Shown here: one piece after another, positions 20,964-32,003 of the stretch | How positions within the stretch are numbered: position 1 is the stretch's first letter | How the letters are laid out: each line of letters opens with the position of its first letter | Assembly: GCF_009176645.1 (NCBI RefSeq) | Contig: NZ_AP019007.1 | Location: 2,294,001-2,358,000 of the forward strand | From: Enterobacter oligotrophicus | Lineage (GTDB): Bacteria; Pseudomonadota; Gammaproteobacteria; Enterobacterales; Enterobacteriaceae | Length of the DNA stretch: 64,000 bases | Direction of reading: 5' to 3' | Position numbers and translations under genes: made by a program | The notes under the pieces: generated by a model | What the model was told of the DNA's origin: nothing | Databases searched by the model: none | The model's input: the letters and a program-made list of their open reading frames with translations, nothing else

Positions 20964-21947
20964 ATGTCTGGAACGCCTCAATTAAGCCTCGTTGTCGCCG
21001 TATATAATGGTGAAAGTTTCCTGAGCGCTTTTTTTGACAGCATTAAGAAACAGAATCTGCCGAGCCTGGAACTGATTATTGTCAATGACGGTTCTACCGA
21101 CGGCTCCGCAGAAATTATCTCCCGCTACGCCAGTGAATTCAGTGATTTTAAAATCATCGATCAGGCAAATGGCGGTGTCTCAGCAGCCCGTAATACCGGC
21201 CTTGCCGTAGCCACGGGCGAGTATGTTGCGTTTCCCGATATTGATGATGTTATCTACCCTGGCATGTACCCGCGTTTGCTGGAAATTGCGCTTGCGGGGC
21301 AACTGGACGTCGCAACCTGTAACGGCACGTATATTTACGATGATGGACGCCCATCGAAAAAGATTTTCCCGTCTGACAAACTCGCCTCAACCGGCGTGCT
21401 GGATGGCCCAACCTGGCTGCAGATGGCGCTGGAATCACGTAAGTTTCTGCATGTGACCTGGCTGAATATTTATCGCCACGCTTTTATCAAAGCGCAGGGC
21501 TTTCGCTTTGAGCACGGCCTGCGTCATCAGGATATTCCATGGACAACCGAAGTGCTGCTGACGGCTAAGCGCGTGCAGTATGTCGATGAAGTCTATTACG
21601 ATTACCTGATCCACTCCGCGTCCGTCTCCCATACCCCCGGCACGGACGACACGCGTATGCGCTCCTCCCGCCATTACATGAAGATTCTGGAGATGCTGGA
21701 TGCCATCAACAAGCGCTATCCGGAGCAGGTGAAACGCGTACCGGCGTGCCACTGGCAAATCGCCAAAGAGGGTCTGGGAATACTGCACAGCATTAACAAC
21801 ATTGACGATATGGCGAAAAAACGCGAGATCACCCGTGAGCTTTTTGATCGCGGTATCTGGACCATGATTTGGCAAAACGCGCGCGGTTTGCGCCAGCGGT
21901 GGCGTCTGGGGCGTCGCTACTTCCGTCTTAAAAAAATTCTCGGCTAA
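20964..21947 (+). CDS. GT2 glycosyltransferase, WaaH/YibD-like
   Basis: GT-A glycosyltransferase of 327 residues. LSLVVAVYNGESFLSAF opens the domain, VNDGSTDGSAEII is the nucleotide-binding site and FPDIDDVIYPGMYP holds the DXD-like metal motif. The segments GPTWLQMALESRKF, HQDIPWTTE and IHSASVSH resemble those of E. coli YibD (WaaH), which adds glucuronic acid to the core under phosphate limitation. E. coli yibD lies between yibQ and tdh; here the relative sits inside the core cluster. Start ATG at 20964 has a GGAG site. The next gene follows after 8 bases. Substrate inferred only. Confidence 0.8.
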   Translation: MSGTPQLSLVVAVYNGESFLSAFFDSIKKQNLPSLELIIVNDGSTDGSAEIISRYASEFSDFKIIDQANGGVSAARNTGLAVATGEYVAFPDIDDVIYPGMYPRLLEIALAGQLDVATCNGTYIYDDGRPSKKIFPSDKLASTGVLDGPTWLQMALESRKFLHVTWLNIYRHAFIKAQGFRFEHGLRHQDIPWTTEVLLTAKRVQYVDEVYYDYLIHSASVSHTPGTDDTRMRSSRHYMKILEMLDAINKRYPEQVKRVPACHWQIAKEGLGILHSINNIDDMAKKREITRELFDRGIWTMIWQNARGLRQRWRLGRRYFRLKKILG

Positions 21948-21955
21948 CGGATATT

Positions 21956-22927
21956 ATGAGCAAACTCAAATTACACGCGGTTTCCCGCGCGGATTTCATC
22001 GCTAAAAACTACGCAGATTTTCAGACCCTGCTGGATAACCGCATCAACCCGGACGATATCCCGGAGCGTTTTTACTGTGGCGGTCGCGGCGGCTGGACGT
22101 TCCAGACCACGCTGGCGCTGAAACATTACTATGGCGACGATATCGAGTGCTCCTTTGGTTCCGAGTGCAGGCCCGACGCTATTAACCTGATGCATAACGA
22201 CGACTTTGGCTCACGCGTTAAACCGTGGCGCGGTGTAACCGTCGTCGCCCGTGCAGACCGTCCGCCAGTGATTGGTGCCGACGTTGTCGTTGACCAGAAC
22301 CCGGAAGTGGATAATCACAGCAACCGTATCTTCGTTCCCTACTGGCCACAGCCGGGTGTGAAGCCGCGCGAACGCACCGATGAGACGATCAAAACCGTCG
22401 CCTTCTTTGGCCGTGTGGACAGTTTCCCGGACGAGTATCGCGAAGGCAACTTCAGGCAGCGCCTCGCCGAGCAAGGCATCGAACTGCGCATTTCGTTTGA
22501 TAACTGGACCCATTACCAGGATGTGGACGTGTGTATCAGCTTCCGTAAATCGCACGATCACAAACTGGCCCGTAAACCAGCCAGTAAGCTCATTAATAAC
22601 TGGCTGGGTAAGACGGTGATGGTTTGCGACGATGAACCTTCTTACCGCGCGATCCGCGAAAGCGAACTGGATTACCTGATCGCCAAAAATCCGGACGAAG
22701 CCTTCGAGGCCATCATGCGTCTGAAAAATAACCCTGAACTGTATCGCCAGATGCGTGAGCAGGGTGACAAACGTTTACAGGTCTATTCCCGCGAAGCGGT
22801 TGCCGCCCGGTGGTATCGCCTGTTTGAGGACATCTGGCGTAAAGGATTGCACAATCGCCCTACGGTAGTTCGCGCACTGCGCTTTGGCTTTGGTAAAGCC
22901 ATTCGTCCGCTGACTAAAAAGTTCTGA
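21956..22927 (+). CDS. Glycosyltransferase-like protein of LPS core cluster
   Basis: A 323-residue soluble protein without signal peptide. Its second half looks like the donor domain of a GT-B transferase (TVAFFGRVDSFP, then SKLINNWLGKTVMVCDDEPSYRAI, ending with YSREAVAARWYRLFEDIW). The N-terminal half (ERFYCGGRGGWTFQTTLALKHYYGDD) is not one I recognise. It lies 8 bases after the WaaH-like gene and 18 bases before the sulfatase-fold gene, so it is co-transcribed with both and probably acts on the core or another envelope glycan. No precise function can be given. Confidence 0.7.
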   Translation: MSKLKLHAVSRADFIAKNYADFQTLLDNRINPDDIPERFYCGGRGGWTFQTTLALKHYYGDDIECSFGSECRPDAINLMHNDDFGSRVKPWRGVTVVARADRPPVIGADVVVDQNPEVDNHSNRIFVPYWPQPGVKPRERTDETIKTVAFFGRVDSFPDEYREGNFRQRLAEQGIELRISFDNWTHYQDVDVCISFRKSHDHKLARKPASKLINNWLGKTVMVCDDEPSYRAIRESELDYLIAKNPDEAFEAIMRLKNNPELYRQMREQGDKRLQVYSREAVAARWYRLFEDIWRKGLHNRPTVVRALRFGFGKAIRPLTKKF

Positions 22928-22945
22928 TCGGAATTGAGTCCTTCC

Positions 22946-24580
22946 ATGTTCAAGACATCTGCACCATTCTCATTTTCCCCGCGTCGCAATTTACTGCGCA
23001 CCGTGGGGCTGACGCTGGCGTTCCTGCTGCTGTTTTCGCTATCCGAAATCATCATTCTGCTGAAAGACCACGTCTACCAGCCGAAAGCCGGGGATATCTC
23101 GCTGTATCTGATCATCTCCCTGCTGGCCGCGGCCAGCGCCCGCTTCTTCCTGACCCGTTTGCTCCTGGCCGTGACGTTCATCGTTCAGATTTCTGAAGCG
23201 GTCTACTACCAGTTTTACGGTCAGTTTTATGGCCCGAGTGAAGTCTGGCTGGCATTTGTCGAAACGAAAGACATTGCCAGCGGCATCACCGATAGCCTGG
23301 GATCGCTGGGCATCTATTTCGCCATTATGATTGTGGCTGTCGTGTTTGCGCTGGTCTTTACCCGTCGTCTGGCACCGCAATGGCATAAATGGCTGGCGAT
23401 ACCGTGCCTGCTGGCCATCGTGGTGATGTTTGTCGGCCAGTTTTATAAAGCCATCGACGGGCAAATGTACAAATTCAACCCGGATCTGCGCCACTCGCTG
23501 CTGCGTAATGGTCTGTCCGCGATGAGTTTTAGCGCCATTCGCCTCATCCCGGAGGCGATATCCGGTGAGAACCAAAATCTGACCCACTACGAGCCTTATC
23601 AGGTCAAACCGATCGAGGGAACTCAGGCGGGCAAATATTCCATTATTCTGGCGATTGGTGAGAGCCTTAACCCGCACCACGTCAGCGCACTGGGTTACGA
23701 ACGTGATACCACACCTGAACTGAACGCGTTGCTGCAGGAGTATCAGGGCACTGGCCGCCTGATTGTCTCCAACGCAGTGTCTACCCGCGTGGCGATTCCG
23801 ATGCTGGTGAATAATCTGCGCGAGCCGGATAACTACGGTGCTTACAAATCAAAATCCACCAATATCTTCGCCAATGCGAAGAAGCAGGGTTATCAGACCG
23901 CCTTTATCTCCGCTCAGGGGCTGGAGGGGCTGAGCAACTGGATTGGTATCCATGACATCGATCTGTGGGAAGATACGCAGATCCGTCCGGCACCAGAAGT
24001 GGGCGCTGACGTTGTGCTGACGCCATCCGTAGAAAAAGCCACGCTGGACTGGAACAAACCGTTCCTGATGGTGCTGAACAGCCGCGCGCCACATATCCCA
24101 TACGAGCGTAATATCCCGCAGGGCTTTGCCAAATTCTCTACGCCGCGCCTGAGCGATGACGTAGCGCAGAAGAAGAATGAGTATGACGATGCGGTCCGCC
24201 TGTACGACAAAGAGCTGGCATCCGCTATCCGCACGGCGATGGCAAAATCCAGACTGCCGGTGCTGGTGTTTATCACTTCAGACCACGGCGAACGCGTAGG
24301 TGATAATGGCCTGTTCGGTCACTCCGTGGTGGAAATGCCGATTGCCCAGGTGCCGTTCCTGTACTTCAGTAACGACCCGGCGTACACCATGAAGGCCATT
24401 AGCCCGCAGATACCGCTCAACCATTATCAGGTCGCGACGCTAATCAACAAAATGCTGGGCTATGACGTCAGCAATCCTAACCAGAAAGATGACAGCTTCT
24501 TCATTACGGGCGGCGATATCCGCGGCCTTTCAGAGCGCGTCACCTACCATCTGAATGCGCTTCCCGAAGCGGAACGTTAA
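22946..24580 (+). CDS. Sulfatase-fold membrane enzyme, phosphoethanolamine transferase-like
   Basis: Inner-membrane enzyme of about 544 residues. Four or five N-terminal hydrophobic segments (to about residue 170) precede a periplasmic alkaline-phosphatase/sulfatase domain. Motifs are ILAIGESLNPHH with the putative nucleophile Ser (Thr in EptA and MCR enzymes), GYERDTTPEL, and the metal site FITSDHGERVGDNGLFGHS. The family modifies lipid A or core sugars with phosphoethanolamine taken from phosphatidylethanolamine. The ATG at 22946 is preferred to a TTG at 22934. Its place in the core cluster suggests a core heptose or Kdo target; this is inference. Confidence 0.78.
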   Translation: MFKTSAPFSFSPRRNLLRTVGLTLAFLLLFSLSEIIILLKDHVYQPKAGDISLYLIISLLAAASARFFLTRLLLAVTFIVQISEAVYYQFYGQFYGPSEVWLAFVETKDIASGITDSLGSLGIYFAIMIVAVVFALVFTRRLAPQWHKWLAIPCLLAIVVMFVGQFYKAIDGQMYKFNPDLRHSLLRNGLSAMSFSAIRLIPEAISGENQNLTHYEPYQVKPIEGTQAGKYSIILAIGESLNPHHVSALGYERDTTPELNALLQEYQGTGRLIVSNAVSTRVAIPMLVNNLREPDNYGAYKSKSTNIFANAKKQGYQTAFISAQGLEGLSNWIGIHDIDLWEDTQIRPAPEVGADVVLTPSVEKATLDWNKPFLMVLNSRAPHIPYERNIPQGFAKFSTPRLSDDVAQKKNEYDDAVRLYDKELASAIRTAMAKSRLPVLVFITSDHGERVGDNGLFGHSVVEMPIAQVPFLYFSNDPAYTMKAISPQIPLNHYQVATLINKMLGYDVSNPNQKDDSFFITGGDIRGLSERVTYHLNALPEAER

Positions 24581-24594
24581 TCAGCAAGGCGATA

Positions 24595-24621
24595 AACGGG
24601 CAAGCAATTGCCCGTTTTTTT
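24595..24621 (+). terminator. Rho-independent terminator before waaA
   Basis: Stem AACGGGCAA / TTGCCCGTT with a GCAA loop followed by seven T residues. It separates the WaaH-like/sulfatase group from waaA, implying that waaA has its own promoter in 24622-24736. Confidence 0.88.
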
Positions 24622-24736
24622 ATCCACGAATGAACGTAACGCAGTCAAATGGACGCCTAAAAACACCAAAGAGATAGCTTTAAACGGCCCAAATGCTTAG
24701 AATTTGCCCGCCGAAACTAAAAAAACGGATAATCGC

Positions 24737-26011
24737 TTGGAATTGTTGTATACCGCCCTGCTCTACATCATTCAGCCACTGGTGTGGCTGCGACTGTTGC
24801 TTCGTAGCCGTAAAGCGCCTGCGTACCGTAAACGCTGGGCTGAACGCTATGGCTACTGCCGTAATAAAGTCGCACCGGACGGTATTTTGCTGCATTCCGT
24901 TTCTGTTGGTGAAACGCTGGCGGCGATCCCGCTGGTTCGCGCGCTGCGCCACCGCTATCCATCTTTGCCGATTACCGTCACCACCATGACGCCAACCGGC
25001 TCTGAGCGCGTTATGTCCGCGTTCGGTAAAGATGTGCATCACGTTTATCTGCCTTACGATCTTCCCTGCGCCATGAACCGTTTCCTGAATACCGTTCGCC
25101 CAAAACTGGTGATCGTGATGGAGACCGAACTGTGGCCGAATATGATTTCCGCCCTGCATGCCCGAAAAATCCCGCTGGTGATTGCCAACGCCCGCCTGTC
25201 CGAGCGCTCGGCGAAAGGCTACGGCAAGCTGGGTAAATTTATGCGCCGTCTGCTCAGCCAGATCACGCTGATTGCCGCGCAGAATGAAGAAGATGCAGCG
25301 CGCTTTGTCTCGCTGGGCCTGAAGCGAAACCAGCTTGCAGTGACGGGAAGCCTGAAGTTTGATATCTCCGTTACGCCTGAACTCGCCGCCCGCGCGGTAA
25401 CGCTGCGTCGCCAGTGGGCACCCCGCCGTCAGGTCTGGATTGCGACCAGCACCCATGACGGTGAAGAAGAGATCATCCTGCAGGCTCACCGTAAGCTGCT
25501 GGAGACATTCCCGGATTTACTGCTGATCCTGGTTCCCCGCCATCCGGAGCGTTTTAAAGATGCCCGCGAAATGGTGCAGAAAGGCGGTTTTAGCTTCACC
25601 CTGCGCAGCAGCGGTGAGATCCCTTCCGGCAGCACCCAGGTGGTGATTGGCGATACGATGGGCGAGCTAATGCTGTTGTACGGGATTGCCGACCTGGCCT
25701 TTGTCGGCGGTAGCCTGGTGGAGCGCGGCGGCCATAACCCGCTGGAGCCAGCCGCCCATGCCATTCCGGTCTTAATGGGTCCACACACGTTTAACTTCAA
25801 AGATATCTGCGCTAAATTGCAGCAAGCCGACGGTTTAATTACCGTGACCGACGCGGACTCCGTGGTGAAAGAGGTATCAACCCTCCTGACCGACGAAGAT
25901 TACCGTCTGTGGTATGGTCGCCATGCCGTCGAAGTGCTGCATCAGAACCAGGGCGCACTGACCCGTCTGCTGCAACTTCTGCAACCTTATCTGCCTCAGC
26001 GGAGCCACTAA
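24737..26011 (+). CDS. waaA: 3-deoxy-D-manno-octulosonic acid (Kdo) transferase
   Basis: GT30 enzyme that adds Kdo residues to the lipid A precursor lipid IVA, essential for LPS. N-terminal membrane anchor ([21 protein letters not shown]), then [19 protein letters not shown] with the catalytic Glu, [13 protein letters not shown], and the donor-site [23 protein letters not shown]. The likely start is TTG at 24737, giving [10 protein letters not shown], matching the family N-terminus; an in-frame TTG at 24704 would add 11 residues. About 424 residues. The stop overlaps waaE (TAATG). Confidence 0.93.
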   Translation: MELLYTALLYIIQPLVWLRLLLRSRKAPAYRKRWAERYGYCRNKVAPDGILLHSVSVGETLAAIPLVRALRHRYPSLPITVTTMTPTGSERVMSAFGKDVHHVYLPYDLPCAMNRFLNTVRPKLVIVMETELWPNMISALHARKIPLVIANARLSERSAKGYGKLGKFMRRLLSQITLIAAQNEEDAARFVSLGLKRNQLAVTGSLKFDISVTPELAARAVTLRRQWAPRRQVWIATSTHDGEEEIILQAHRKLLETFPDLLLILVPRHPERFKDAREMVQKGGFSFTLRSSGEIPSGSTQVVIGDTMGELMLLYGIADLAFVGGSLVERGGHNPLEPAAHAIPVLMGPHTFNFKDICAKLQQADGLITVTDADSVVKEVSTLLTDEDYRLWYGRHAVEVLHQNQGALTRLLQLLQPYLPQRSH

Positions 26012-26781
26012 TGTCAACGCGTCTGTCGGTCGTGATGATCGCCAAAAACGCCGCCGACCTGCTTCCGGATTGCCTGGCTTCTGTCGCCTGGGCTGACGAA
26101 ATTGTCCTGCTTGATTCCGGCAGTACGGACAACACCCTGGACGTTGCCCGTGCAGCAGGCGCAAAGGTTTATACCGATACCGACTGGCAGGGTTATGGCG
26201 TCCAGCGCCAGCGCGCGCAACGCTATGCCACCGGTGATTACGTGCTGATGATCGACACTGACGAGCGCATCACGCCGGAACTCCAGCACGCCATTCAGAC
26301 CGTGCTCGCCGCACCTCAGCCCGGCGCGGTCTACAGCATTGCGCGCCGTAATTACTTCCTCGGCCGTTTTATGCGCCACAGCGGCTGGTATCCTGACCGC
26401 GTAATGCGTCTGTATGAGCGCGAGCGCTATCAGTACAACGACAATCTGGTCCATGAGTCGCTGGCCTGCGATAACGCTCAGGTGCTCCCCCTGACGGGCG
26501 ATCTGCTGCACCTGACCTGCCGCGATTTCGCCAGCTTCCAGCGTAAACAGCTCAACTATGCCACCGCATGGGCGCAGGAACGCCACCAGCGCGGCAAGAA
26601 GGCTACGCTGGCCGGTATTTTCACCCACACACTGGGGGCGTTTCTGAAAACGTTGCTGCTGCGTGGTGGCGTGCTGGACGGTAAACAGGGCTGGTTACTG
26701 GCGGTGGTGAATGCCCAGTATACTTTCAACAAATACACCGAGCTGTGGGCGCTCTGCCGCGGCTACTCAGAGAAAACGTGA
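26011..26781 (+). CDS. waaE: LPS core beta-1,4-glucosyltransferase WaaE (KdtX)
   Basis: GT2 transferase of 256 residues that in Klebsiella adds glucose to heptose I of the inner core. [20 protein letters not shown], then [17 protein letters not shown] and the metal motif [11 protein letters not shown] are present, followed by [23 protein letters not shown] and VHESL, conserved in this family. The ATG at 26011 overlaps the waaA stop; a longer frame from 25909 runs inside waaA and is not used. The waaA-waaE-coaD order is that of Klebsiella, Serratia and Enterobacter rather than E. coli, which lacks waaE here. Confidence 0.92.
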   Translation: MSTRLSVVMIAKNAADLLPDCLASVAWADEIVLLDSGSTDNTLDVARAAGAKVYTDTDWQGYGVQRQRAQRYATGDYVLMIDTDERITPELQHAIQTVLAAPQPGAVYSIARRNYFLGRFMRHSGWYPDRVMRLYERERYQYNDNLVHESLACDNAQVLPLTGDLLHLTCRDFASFQRKQLNYATAWAQERHQRGKKATLAGIFTHTLGAFLKTLLLRGGVLDGKQGWLLAVVNAQYTFNKYTELWALCRGYSEKT

Positions 26782-27264
<483 letters not shown>

Positions 27265-27266
27265 CG

Positions 27267-28076
27267 CTATTTCTGGCACTGACGGCAATAGAATGTGGCA
27301 CGCTGAGCGTGCTTCGTTGCAATAATCGGCGTACCACACACTCTGCACGGCTCACCTTTGCGACCATACACCTGCAGCTCCTGAGCAAAATAACCCGGCT
27401 TACCGTCGCTTTGCAGGAAATCTTTCAGCGTGGTGCCGCCCTGCTCAATGGATCGCAGCAGTACCGCTTTAATCACCCTGACCAGCAGCGCGCACTCTTG
27501 TGCTGACAATGACGATGCCAGCCGATCGGGATGGACCCCGGCAGCAAACAGCGATTCACTGGCATAGATGTTCCCGACACCCACCACCAGCTTGTTATCC
27601 ATTAGCCAGGGTTTGATCGGGCTTTTCTTCTTCGCGCACTTCTCTTTCAGGTATTCCGCGTTAAAGGCATCGGAGAGCGGCTCAGGCCCGAGATGCGCCA
27701 GCACGTTGTGTCCTTCCAGCTCTTTGGTCCACAACCATGCACCAAAGCGTCGTGGATCGGTGTAGCGCAGCACTTTGCCATTGCTCATCACCAGGTCAAC
27801 ATGGTCGTGCTTTTCAGCAGGCAGTTCTTCGGTAAGGATGCGCAGGCTCCCGGACATCCCCAGGTGAATGATGATCCAGCCGTCGGGCAGTTCCAGCAGC
27901 AGATATTTAGCACGGCGCTGCACGCTGAGCACCGGTTTGTCGCTGAGCGCATGGATCTCATCGGACACCGGCCAGCGGAGACGCCCATTACGAACGACTG
28001 CGTGGAGAATCGTCGCGCCGACCAGATGGGGCTCAATGCCGCGGCGGCTGGTTTCTACCTCAGGTAATTCAGGCAT
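27267..28076 (-). CDS. mutM: Formamidopyrimidine-DNA glycosylase
   Basis: Base-excision repair enzyme that removes 8-oxoguanine and formamidopyrimidines and cuts the abasic site. The 269-residue protein has the N-terminal PELPEVE, where Pro-2 is the nucleophile after Met removal, a helix-two-turn-helix region around [10 protein letters not shown], and a C-terminal zinc finger with two C-x2-C pairs (CRVC...CRQC). Last gene of the leftward rpmB-rpmG-mutM group, with a terminator between rpmG and mutM. Confidence 0.97.
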   Translation of the reverse strand: MPELPEVETSRRGIEPHLVGATILHAVVRNGRLRWPVSDEIHALSDKPVLSVQRRAKYLLLELPDGWIIIHLGMSGSLRILTEELPAEKHDHVDLVMSNGKVLRYTDPRRFGAWLWTKELEGHNVLAHLGPEPLSDAFNAEYLKEKCAKKKSPIKPWLMDNKLVVGVGNIYASESLFAAGVHPDRLASSLSAQECALLVRVIKAVLLRSIEQGGTTLKDFLQSDGKPGYFAQELQVYGRKGEPCRVCGTPIIATKHAQRATFYCRQCQK

Positions 28077-28102
28077 GGTTCCTCCGTTGAGATGCAGAAT
28101 GC

Positions 28103-28129
28103 AAAAAACCCCGCAGTTGCGGGGTTTTT
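28103..28129 (-). terminator. Terminator or attenuator between rpmG and mutM
   Basis: Stem of about 11 bp AAAAACCCCGC / GCGGGGTTTTT with AGTT loop, lying 20 bases after the rpmG stop in the leftward direction. It should cut most ribosomal-protein transcription before mutM. Confidence 0.8.
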
Positions 28130-28148
28130 CAATACAAGGAGACTAAAA

Positions 28149-28319
<171 letters not shown>

Positions 28320-28338
28320 TTATTTCCTCTTTAAGTAC

Positions 28339-28596
<258 letters not shown>

Positions 28597-28720
28597 TTAG
28601 CTCGAGCTTCGTATGGGGTATCGGCGCCTCGTCAGGCTTTACAGCCCGGTCATCGCAGTTCTAAGTGAACTCTCGATTGCCAGGCCCAAATGCCAAACCC
28701 GAGATTCTCAAAGGTGGCGT

Positions 28721-28749
28721 AGTATACGCTGACTCGGCGGTGTGCTCAA
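28721..28749 (-). promoter_or_regulatory. Sigma-70 promoter of rpmB-rpmG
   Basis: Read leftward: -35 TTGAGC (28749-28744), 17-base spacer, -10 TATACT (28726-28721). It lies about 145 bases upstream of the rpmB start, between radC and rpmB. Strong match; the start point was not determined. Confidence 0.7.
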
Positions 28750-28791
28750 GTCCCGAACAGACAAAGATCCCGATGGATCGCGTGAAATGGT

Positions 28792-29457
28792 CTAAATCCA
28801 ACCATGTTCTGCAAAAGAAATATACTCTCCGCGGCCAATTATCAGATGGTCCAGTACACGAATGTCCATGAATTGACAGCATTTGATAATACGTTTGGTG
28901 ATTTCTTTATCAGCTCTGCTCGGTTCTGCACAGCCAGAGGGGTGATTATGCGCGAGGATCACGCCGGCTGCATTCACTTTTATCGCTTCCCGCACAATTT
29001 CACGCGGATGGACCTCCACATGGCTTAATGTCCCCGAAAACAGGCAGCAATGCTTGAGCACCCGGTTTTTGTTATCAAGAAAGATCGCCATAAAGATCTC
29101 CCGCTCCGCATCTGCCAGCTGGCTTTGCAGAAATTCTCGCGTCATTTCAGGTGTGAGTAACGTGTCCCCCTCCAGCATACGGACGTTATAAAAACGTCGG
29201 GCAAGCTCGGCGATGCCCCTCAGTTGCGCATACTTCGCCACGCCAATGCCCTCTACGTGCTTGAACTCAGCCAGATCTGCGGTCAACAAACCATATAGCG
29301 AGCCAAAATGTTGTATCAGCTCACGCGCCAGCGTAAACACCGTTTTCCCTGTTGTTCCGGTACGCAAAAAAAGCGCCAGCAGCTCGTCGTCGTTTAACGA
29401 CGTGATGCCAAACTGCAGCATTTTTTCGCGCGGTAACATCTGTGTTGCCTCTTCCAT
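28792..29457 (-). CDS. radC: RadC family JAB-domain protein (YicR)
   Basis: Protein of 221 residues with an N-terminal helix-hairpin-helix region ([16 protein letters not shown]) and a C-terminal JAMM metalloprotease-like domain: [10 protein letters not shown], then ILAHNHPSG with the H-x-H motif and a downstream Asp. Long linked to DNA repair by name, but the biochemical role is unsettled. The ATG at 29457 has an AAGGAGG site 6 bases upstream; the frame stays open for another 133 codons upstream to 29856, but that extension has no family match. Divergent from coaBC. Confidence 0.93.
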   Translation of the reverse strand: MEEATQMLPREKMLQFGITSLNDDELLALFLRTGTTGKTVFTLARELIQHFGSLYGLLTADLAEFKHVEGIGVAKYAQLRGIAELARRFYNVRMLEGDTLLTPEMTREFLQSQLADAEREIFMAIFLDNKNRVLKHCCLFSGTLSHVEVHPREIVREAIKVNAAGVILAHNHPSGCAEPSRADKEITKRIIKCCQFMDIRVLDHLIIGRGEYISFAEHGWI

Positions 29458-29628
29458 GCTCAACCTCCTTATGCTTGCTACCATGCTGCCATAGCCGTCC
29501 CCTGACGCTCGACGCTCCTGTATCATTCTTGCGTAACGCCTCGCAAAGTAACCGCAGGACAAAATCACTCCGTTTTTTGGATTGTGATAAAATGCCCGCT
29601 CTCTGGTGAAACCCAACAGGAAAGAATC

Positions 29629-30843
29629 ATGATGAGCCTGGCCGGTAAAAAAATCGTTCTTGGCGTGAGCGGCGGTATTGCTGCCTATAAAACGCCAGAT
29701 CTGGTGCGTCGTATGCGCGAGCGTGGGGCCGACGTGCGGGTCGCGATAACCGAAGGCGGTAAAGCCTTTATCACCCCGCTGAGTCTGCAGGCCGTTTCGG
29801 GATACCCGGTGTCTGACAGCCTGCTTGACCCGGCCGCTGAAGCCGCGATGGGCCATATTGAGCTTGGGAAATGGGCAGATCTGGTTATCCTCGCCCCCGC
29901 CACGGCAGATTTAATTGCCCGCGTGGCGGCCGGGATGGCGAACGATCTGGTCTCGACGATTTGCCTGGCTACGCCTGCCCCCGTTGCCGTCGTGCCCGCC
30001 ATGAACCAGCAGATGTACCGCAACGCCGCCACTCAGCATAATCTGGAGACGCTGGCCTCGCGTGGCCTGCTGATCTGGGGGCCGGACAGCGGCAGCCAGG
30101 CGTGTGGAGATGTTGGACCTGGCCGTATGCTTGACCCGTTGACGATCGTTGATATGGCCGCGACCCATTTTTCGCCTGTCAACGATCTGCAACATCTCAA
30201 TATCATGATTACCGCGGGCCCCACGCGCGAGCCGCTGGACCCGGTGCGGTACATCACCAACCACAGCTCCGGCAAAATGGGCTTTGCCATTGCTGCTGCT
30301 GCGGCAAAACGTGGCGCGAACGTCACGCTGGTGAGCGGCCCGGTTTCGTTGTCTACGCCACCGTTTGTGCAGCGCATTAATGTCACCACCGCGCTGGAGA
30401 TGGAAGCCGCTGTGCAGGTTCATGCGCAAAGCCAGCAGATTTTTATTGGCTGTGCGGCCGTGGCTGATTATCGTGCAGAGACGATTTCTGACGCCAAAAT
30501 TAAAAAGCAAGGCGATGAATTAACACTAAAAATGGTGAAAAACCCGGATATCGTTGCTGGTGTCGCCGCACTGAAAAGCCATCGACCTTACGTTGTTGGG
30601 TTTGCCGCAGAAACGAATAATGTGGAAGAATATGCCCGGCAAAAACGTACCCGCAAAAACCTCGATTTGATTTGCGCGAACGACGTATCGCTGGCCACAC
30701 AAGGATTTAACAGCGACAGCAACGCACTGCACCTTTTCTGGCAGGATGGAGATAAAGTCTTACCGCTTGCGCGCAAGGAACTCCTGGGCCAACAATTACT
30801 GGACGAGATCGTTACCCGTTATGATGAAAAAAATCGACGTTAA
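29629..30843 (+). CDS. coaBC: Bifunctional CoaBC (Dfp), coenzyme A synthesis
   Basis: Joins cysteine to 4'-phosphopantothenate (CoaB) and decarboxylates the product (CoaC). The N-terminal flavoprotein domain has [17 protein letters not shown] and the PAMNQQMY segment; the C-terminal synthetase domain has [20 protein letters not shown] and [15 protein letters not shown]. About 404 residues. Two adjacent ATG codons (29629, 29632) follow an AGGAAAG site, so the start may be one codon later; the frame from 29584 is an unsupported extension. It overlaps dut by 23 bases. Confidence 0.96.
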   Translation: MMSLAGKKIVLGVSGGIAAYKTPDLVRRMRERGADVRVAITEGGKAFITPLSLQAVSGYPVSDSLLDPAAEAAMGHIELGKWADLVILAPATADLIARVAAGMANDLVSTICLATPAPVAVVPAMNQQMYRNAATQHNLETLASRGLLIWGPDSGSQACGDVGPGRMLDPLTIVDMAATHFSPVNDLQHLNIMITAGPTREPLDPVRYITNHSSGKMGFAIAAAAAKRGANVTLVSGPVSLSTPPFVQRINVTTALEMEAAVQVHAQSQQIFIGCAAVADYRAETISDAKIKKQGDELTLKMVKNPDIVAGVAALKSHRPYVVGFAAETNNVEEYARQKRTRKNLDLICANDVSLATQGFNSDSNALHLFWQDGDKVLPLARKELLGQQLLDEIVTRYDEKNRR

Positions 30844-31279
30844 GATTCTGGACCCGCGCGTTGGCGAGCAATTCCCGCTGCCAACGTATGCCACCTCCGG
30901 CTCTGCCGGTCTTGACCTGCGCGCCTGTCTCGATGACGCCGTAGAACTGGCACCGGGCGCAACCACCCTGATCCCGACTGGCCTGGCAATTCACATCGCT
31001 GACCCGTCACTGGCGGCAGTGATCCTGCCACGCTCTGGCCTGGGCCATAAGCATGGCGTCGTGCTGGGTAACCTGGTCGGCCTGATCGACTCCGACTATC
31101 AGGGGCAGTTGATGGTATCCGTCTGGAACCGTGGTCAGGACAGCTTTACCATCGAACCGGGCGAACGTATCGCGCAGATGGTGTTTATACCCGTAGTGCA
31201 GGCAGAATTTAACCTGGTGGCAGACTTTGATGCCACCGACCGTGGCGAAGGCGGCTTCGGCCATTCCGGGCGTAAATAA
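30821..31279 (+). CDS. dut: Deoxyuridine 5'-triphosphate nucleotidohydrolase (dUTPase)
   Basis: Homotrimeric enzyme that splits dUTP to dUMP and diphosphate, keeping uracil out of DNA. It has 152 residues. The five family motifs are visible: [39 protein letters not shown]-like [10 protein letters not shown], and the C-terminal [10 protein letters not shown]. The start (ATG ATG, 30821 or 30824) lies inside the end of coaBC, indicating coupled expression, as in E. coli. slmA follows. Confidence 0.96.
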   Translation: MMKKIDVKILDPRVGEQFPLPTYATSGSAGLDLRACLDDAVELAPGATTLIPTGLAIHIADPSLAAVILPRSGLGHKHGVVLGNLVGLIDSDYQGQLMVSVWNRGQDSFTIEPGERIAQMVFIPVVQAEFNLVADFDATDRGEGGFGHSGRK

Positions 31280-31399
31280 TCGTCCGATAGACACGCATCT
31301 CACAGCGCCATAATGCAATAACAAACCGCAAACGCCCGTTTGCGGTCGCTGTGTGGATGCCAGCCTGGCAAGTGCTTATTTTCAGGGGTATTTTGTAAC

Positions 31400-31996
31400 A
31401 TGGCAGAAAAACAAACCGCGAAAAGGAACCGTCGCGAAGAAATACTTCAGTCTCTGGCTCTGATGCTTGAATCCAGCGATGGCAGCCAACGCATCACTAC
31501 CGCAAAACTGGCGGCCTCCGTAGGCGTGTCCGAGGCGGCGTTGTATCGTCATTTCCCAAGCAAAACGCGGATGTTCGATAGCCTGATTGAGTTTATTGAA
31601 GACAGCCTGATCACACGCATCAACCTGATTCTGAAAGACGAAAAGGACACCACCGCTCGTCTGCGTCTGATTGTGCTGTTAATTCTGGGTTTTGGTGAAC
31701 GCAATCCGGGTTTAACCCGTATCCTGACCGGTCACGCGCTGATGTTTGAGCAGGACAGACTGCAGGGCCGAATTAACCAGCTTTTTGAGCGTATTGAAGC
31801 GCAGTTGCGCCAGGTACTGCGCGAGAAGAAAATGCGTGAAGGCGAAGGTTATGTCACTGACGAAACGCTGTTGGCAAGCCAGATCCTGGCGTTTTGCGAA
31901 GGGATGCTTTCCCGCTTTGTGCGTAGCGAATTCAAATACCGTCCAACGGACGATTTTGACGCCCGCTGGCCGTTAGTGGCTGCTCAGTTGCAGTAA
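31400..31996 (+). CDS. slmA: Nucleoid occlusion factor SlmA
   Basis: TetR-type DNA-binding protein that blocks FtsZ ring assembly over the nucleoid. It has 198 residues with an N-terminal helix-turn-helix ([21 protein letters not shown]). The ATG at 31400 ([14 protein letters not shown]) matches the E. coli start; an upstream in-frame ATG at 31340 would add 20 unrelated residues. Third in the coaBC-dut-slmA run. Confidence 0.96.
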   Translation: MAEKQTAKRNRREEILQSLALMLESSDGSQRITTAKLAASVGVSEAALYRHFPSKTRMFDSLIEFIEDSLITRINLILKDEKDTTARLRLIVLLILGFGERNPGLTRILTGHALMFEQDRLQGRINQLFERIEAQLRQVLREKKMREGEGYVTDETLLASQILAFCEGMLSRFVRSEFKYRPTDDFDARWPLVAAQLQ

Positions 31997-32003
31997 TACG
32001 GTT

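Noticed and set aside
25706..25713. GGCGGTAG, the core of the ops element that recruits RfaH, near the LPS genes
   Set aside because: It lies inside waaA and encodes the conserved GGSLVE segment. It is not in a leader region, so it is probably a coding coincidence.
25909..26010. N-terminal extension of the waaE frame into waaA
   Set aside because: The ATG at 26011 overlaps the waaA stop and gives the expected WaaE N-terminus; the extension is out-of-frame waaA.
29458..29856. N-terminal extension of the radC frame
   Set aside because: An ATG with a strong AAGGAGG site at 29457 gives the family length; the extra 133 codons would cover the coaBC promoter region and overlap coaBC.
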